From: a bacterium
GTDB lineage: Bacteria; JAUVQV01; DATDCY01
Length of the DNA stretch: 9,006 nucleotides
Assembly: GCA_036524115.1 (NCBI GenBank)
Contig: DATDCY010000087.1
Span: 1 to 9,006 of the forward strand
Reading direction: 5' to 3'
Part shown: positions 7,677 to 9,006 of the stretch, piece after piece
Position numbering within the stretch: the stretch's first letter is position 1
Layout of the letters: each line of letters begins with the position of its first letter
Program-made: the position numbers and the translations under genes
The notes under the pieces: model-generated
The model's input: the letters and a program-made list of their open reading frames with translations, nothing else
What the model was told of the DNA's origin: nothing
Databases searched by the model: none

Positions 7677-8495
7677 ATGAAGACAAGACCGACGGATTCC
7701 CCCGGGGAAGCGGGCGAACGGCGCCGCTTCCTGCGCCTGCTGGCGGGCGGCGTCGCCGGTGGGTGCCTGGCGGCTCTGGCCCCGTCAGCGGCGCGCGCAT
7801 TCAGCACCATGCGGGCCGACCCGACCGTGACGACAAAGCGCTTCTTCTTCGCACAGTTGCAGCTGCAAGGCGGCGTCAACCCCTACCCGTCGGCGGCGGC
7901 CGAGTTCGTGCGCGAGCTCGAGCGGATGACGAGCGTGGAGGCCGGCCCCGACCGGGTCGATCTCGGCGTGGCCGACCCGCGCCTCTTCTCCTACCCGTTT
8001 CTCTGCCTCTCCGGGACGCGGGACTTCCCGCCGTTGGCAGAAGCCGACGTCGCGCGGCTGCGCACCTGGCTCGAAGCCGGCGGGACGCTGCTGGCTGACG
8101 ACGCAGCCGCGATCCCCGGGTACGGCTTCGACGCAGCGGTCCGCCGCGAGCTCGCCCGCATCCTCCCCGGGGTGCCGCCGGAGCGGCTGGGGCCCGACCA
8201 CACGGTGTTCAAGTCGTTCTTTCTCGTGCGCACGGTGTCCGGGGCGCGCGTGGTCAGCCCGTTCCTGGAGGGGGTCACCATCCAGGGGCGGACGGCCGTC
8301 ATCCTCTCGCCGAACAACCTGCTCGGCGCGTTCGCGCGGGATCCGCTCGGCCGGTGGGTCGAGCCGTGCGCGCCCGGCGGCGAGCGCCAGCGCCGGCTCG
8401 CGTTCCATCTCGGGGTGAACATCGTGATGTACGCGCTCTGCTCCGACTACAAGCAGGACCGCATCCACGTCCCGTTCCTCCGCCAGAGGAGCTAG
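7677..8495 (+). CDS. DUF4159 domain protein with twin-arginine signal peptide
   Basis: A 272-residue exported protein of unknown function. The N terminus carries a Tat signal: ERRRFLR (residues 14-20) fits the S/T-R-R-x-F-L-K pattern, then a hydrophobic stretch (about 21-36) and a likely signal peptidase site after ARA (39-41). The mature part matches DUF4159: KRFFFAQLQLQGG (54-66), FSYPFLCLSGTRDFPPL (104-120), the Gly/Asp turn EAGGTLLADDA (133-143), HTVFKSFFLV (175-184) and the C-terminal block SDYKQDRIHVPFL (256-268). DUF4159 has a GATase-like or ThuA-like fold feel, but no catalytic Cys-His is evident and I assign no activity. ATG 7677 was chosen because the signal peptide and promoter fit it; the reading frame continues upstream to 7449 but would run through the promoter and antisense to galT. 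The VWA gene follows 27 bp later in the same frame. Confidence 0.88.
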   Translation: MKTRPTDSPGEAGERRRFLRLLAGGVAGGCLAALAPSAARAFSTMRADPTVTTKRFFFAQLQLQGGVNPYPSAAAEFVRELERMTSVEAGPDRVDLGVADPRLFSYPFLCLSGTRDFPPLAEADVARLRTWLEAGGTLLADDAAAIPGYGFDAAVRRELARILPGVPPERLGPDHTVFKSFFLVRTVSGARVVSPFLEGVTIQGRTAVILSPNNLLGAFARDPLGRWVEPCAPGGERQRRLAFHLGVNIVMYALCSDYKQDRIHVPFLRQRS

Positions 8496-8522
8496 CCGGC
8501 GCCGGGACTGCCGCACCGCTCG

Positions 8523-9006
8523 ATGGTTCACGCCCTCTCGTTCCCGACGGAGATCGCCCGCGCCTGGGCCGCCGGCGCGCTCCTGCTGCTGGCGGCGGTC
8601 GCGCTCTGGCAGTTCCTCGCGCTGCGCACCCGGGTGGCGGTTCCCCGTGCGCTCGCCCTGGCGGTGCTGCGCGCCGCCGCGCTCGCGCTCGTCCTGGTCC
8701 TGCTCGCCGGCCCGCGACGGGTCCTGCGCAGCGTCAGCAGGGAGAGCCGGCCGGTTGCGGTCCTCGTCGACACCTCCCAGAGCATGGGGCTGCGCGGCGG
8801 GCTGGAGGGGACGCGGCTGGACCGCGTGCGCTCGTTCCTCGGGAGCGAGGACTTCAAGGCGCTGGCCGGGGAGTTCCCCCCGCGCTTCATGGCCTTCGCC
8901 GCGGCCGCCGCCCCGGTGCCTCCCGACGGCCTCGGGGCGCTGCGCGCGGACGGCCCGCGCACGGACATCGCCGGAGCGGTGAGCGCGGCCGGGGGCGCCG
9001 GGGCGC
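8523..9006 (+). CDS. Membrane-anchored VWA domain protein, N-terminal part (3' end outside window)
   Basis: The first 161 residues of a longer protein; the frame is open to the right edge. Two hydrophobic helices lie at about 13-34 and 42-62, joined by a short basic loop, followed by RPVAVLVDTSQSMGL (76-90). D83-T-S85-Q-S87 is the MIDAS metal site DxSxS of a von Willebrand factor A domain, and GPRTDIAGAV (144-153) likely holds the MIDAS threonine (T147). This arrangement, two N-terminal TM helices then VWA, is that of large BatA-like or VWA/GATase-like membrane proteins encoded beside DUF4159 and MoxR/DUF58 genes (family knowledge; the rest of the locus is not visible). ATG 8523 is the only start available after the preceding stop; no clear Shine-Dalgarno precedes it, suggesting translation coupled to the DUF4159 gene. 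Confidence 0.82.
   Translation, partial: MVHALSFPTEIARAWAAGALLLLAAVALWQFLALRTRVAVPRALALAVLRAAALALVLVLLAGPRRVLRSVSRESRPVAVLVDTSQSMGLRGGLEGTRLDRVRSFLGSEDFKALAGEFPPRFMAFAAAAAPVPPDGLGALRADGPRTDIAGAVSAAGGAGA

Noticed and set aside
7752-7766. Lipoprotein signal (Cys30) in the DUF4159 protein
   Set aside because: The residues before Cys30 (Ala-Gly-Gly) lack the Leu/Val/Ile expected at -3 of a lipobox, and a better signal peptidase I site ARA lies 9 residues later.
7785-8531. 248-codon open frame on the minus strand opposite the DUF4159 gene
   Set aside because: Composition of a codon-bias artefact, while the plus strand has a signal peptide and conserved DUF4159 blocks.

Overview
The window is very GC-rich bacterial chromosome. 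Heptose and KDO genes for lipopolysaccharide inner core mark a Gram-negative (diderm) host. The gene families present (stand-alone heptose kinase, TatBC, an MthK-like channel, an HSH-type GalT, DUF4159 plus VWA) would suit a deltaproteobacterial or related lineage such as Desulfobacterota, but no single gene proves this and the assignment is inference. No tRNA, rRNA, CRISPR array, insertion sequence or phage gene was recognised. Coding density is high.

Layout, left to right. (1) Bases 1-1157, plus strand: the 3' end of a heptose-7-phosphate kinase gene (rfaE1/hldA), then kdsB, CMP-KDO synthetase. (2) Bases 1165-2350, minus strand: tatB overlapping tatC, driven by a clear sigma70-type promoter. 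(3) Bases 2522-3553, plus strand: a two-TM potassium channel with RCK/TrkA domains, apparently translated from a leaderless mRNA and carrying an internal Shine-Dalgarno plus ATG at the pore/RCK boundary. (4) Bases 3554-3721: a convergent intergenic region with three hairpins. (5) Bases 3722-7597, minus strand: galT-like gene, single-domain response regulator and lon, closely spaced and probably cotranscribed in that order. (6) Bases 7677 to the end, plus strand: a DUF4159 protein with a twin-arginine signal peptide, then the start of a membrane-anchored VWA protein that runs off the right edge.

Functional links. The first pair builds the KDO/heptose inner core of LPS. TatBC exports folded proteins, and the DUF4159 protein at the other end of the window is a predicted Tat substrate. 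Lon is the ATP-dependent quality-control protease; its upstream neighbours (a sugar-1-phosphate nucleotidylyltransferase relative and a receiver-only regulator) have no obvious mechanistic link to it. The DUF4159-VWA pair is the recognisable edge of a MoxR/DUF58/VWA-type locus, a widespread group of unresolved function.

The most interesting signals are the two apparently leaderless starts, the possible second translation start in the channel gene (as known for MthK), a strong hairpin at the 7-bp convergent kdsB/tatC junction, active-site or conserved-residue substitutions in GalT and TatC, and the DUF4159-VWA locus. I did not find convincing evidence of a wholly new system within these 9 kb.
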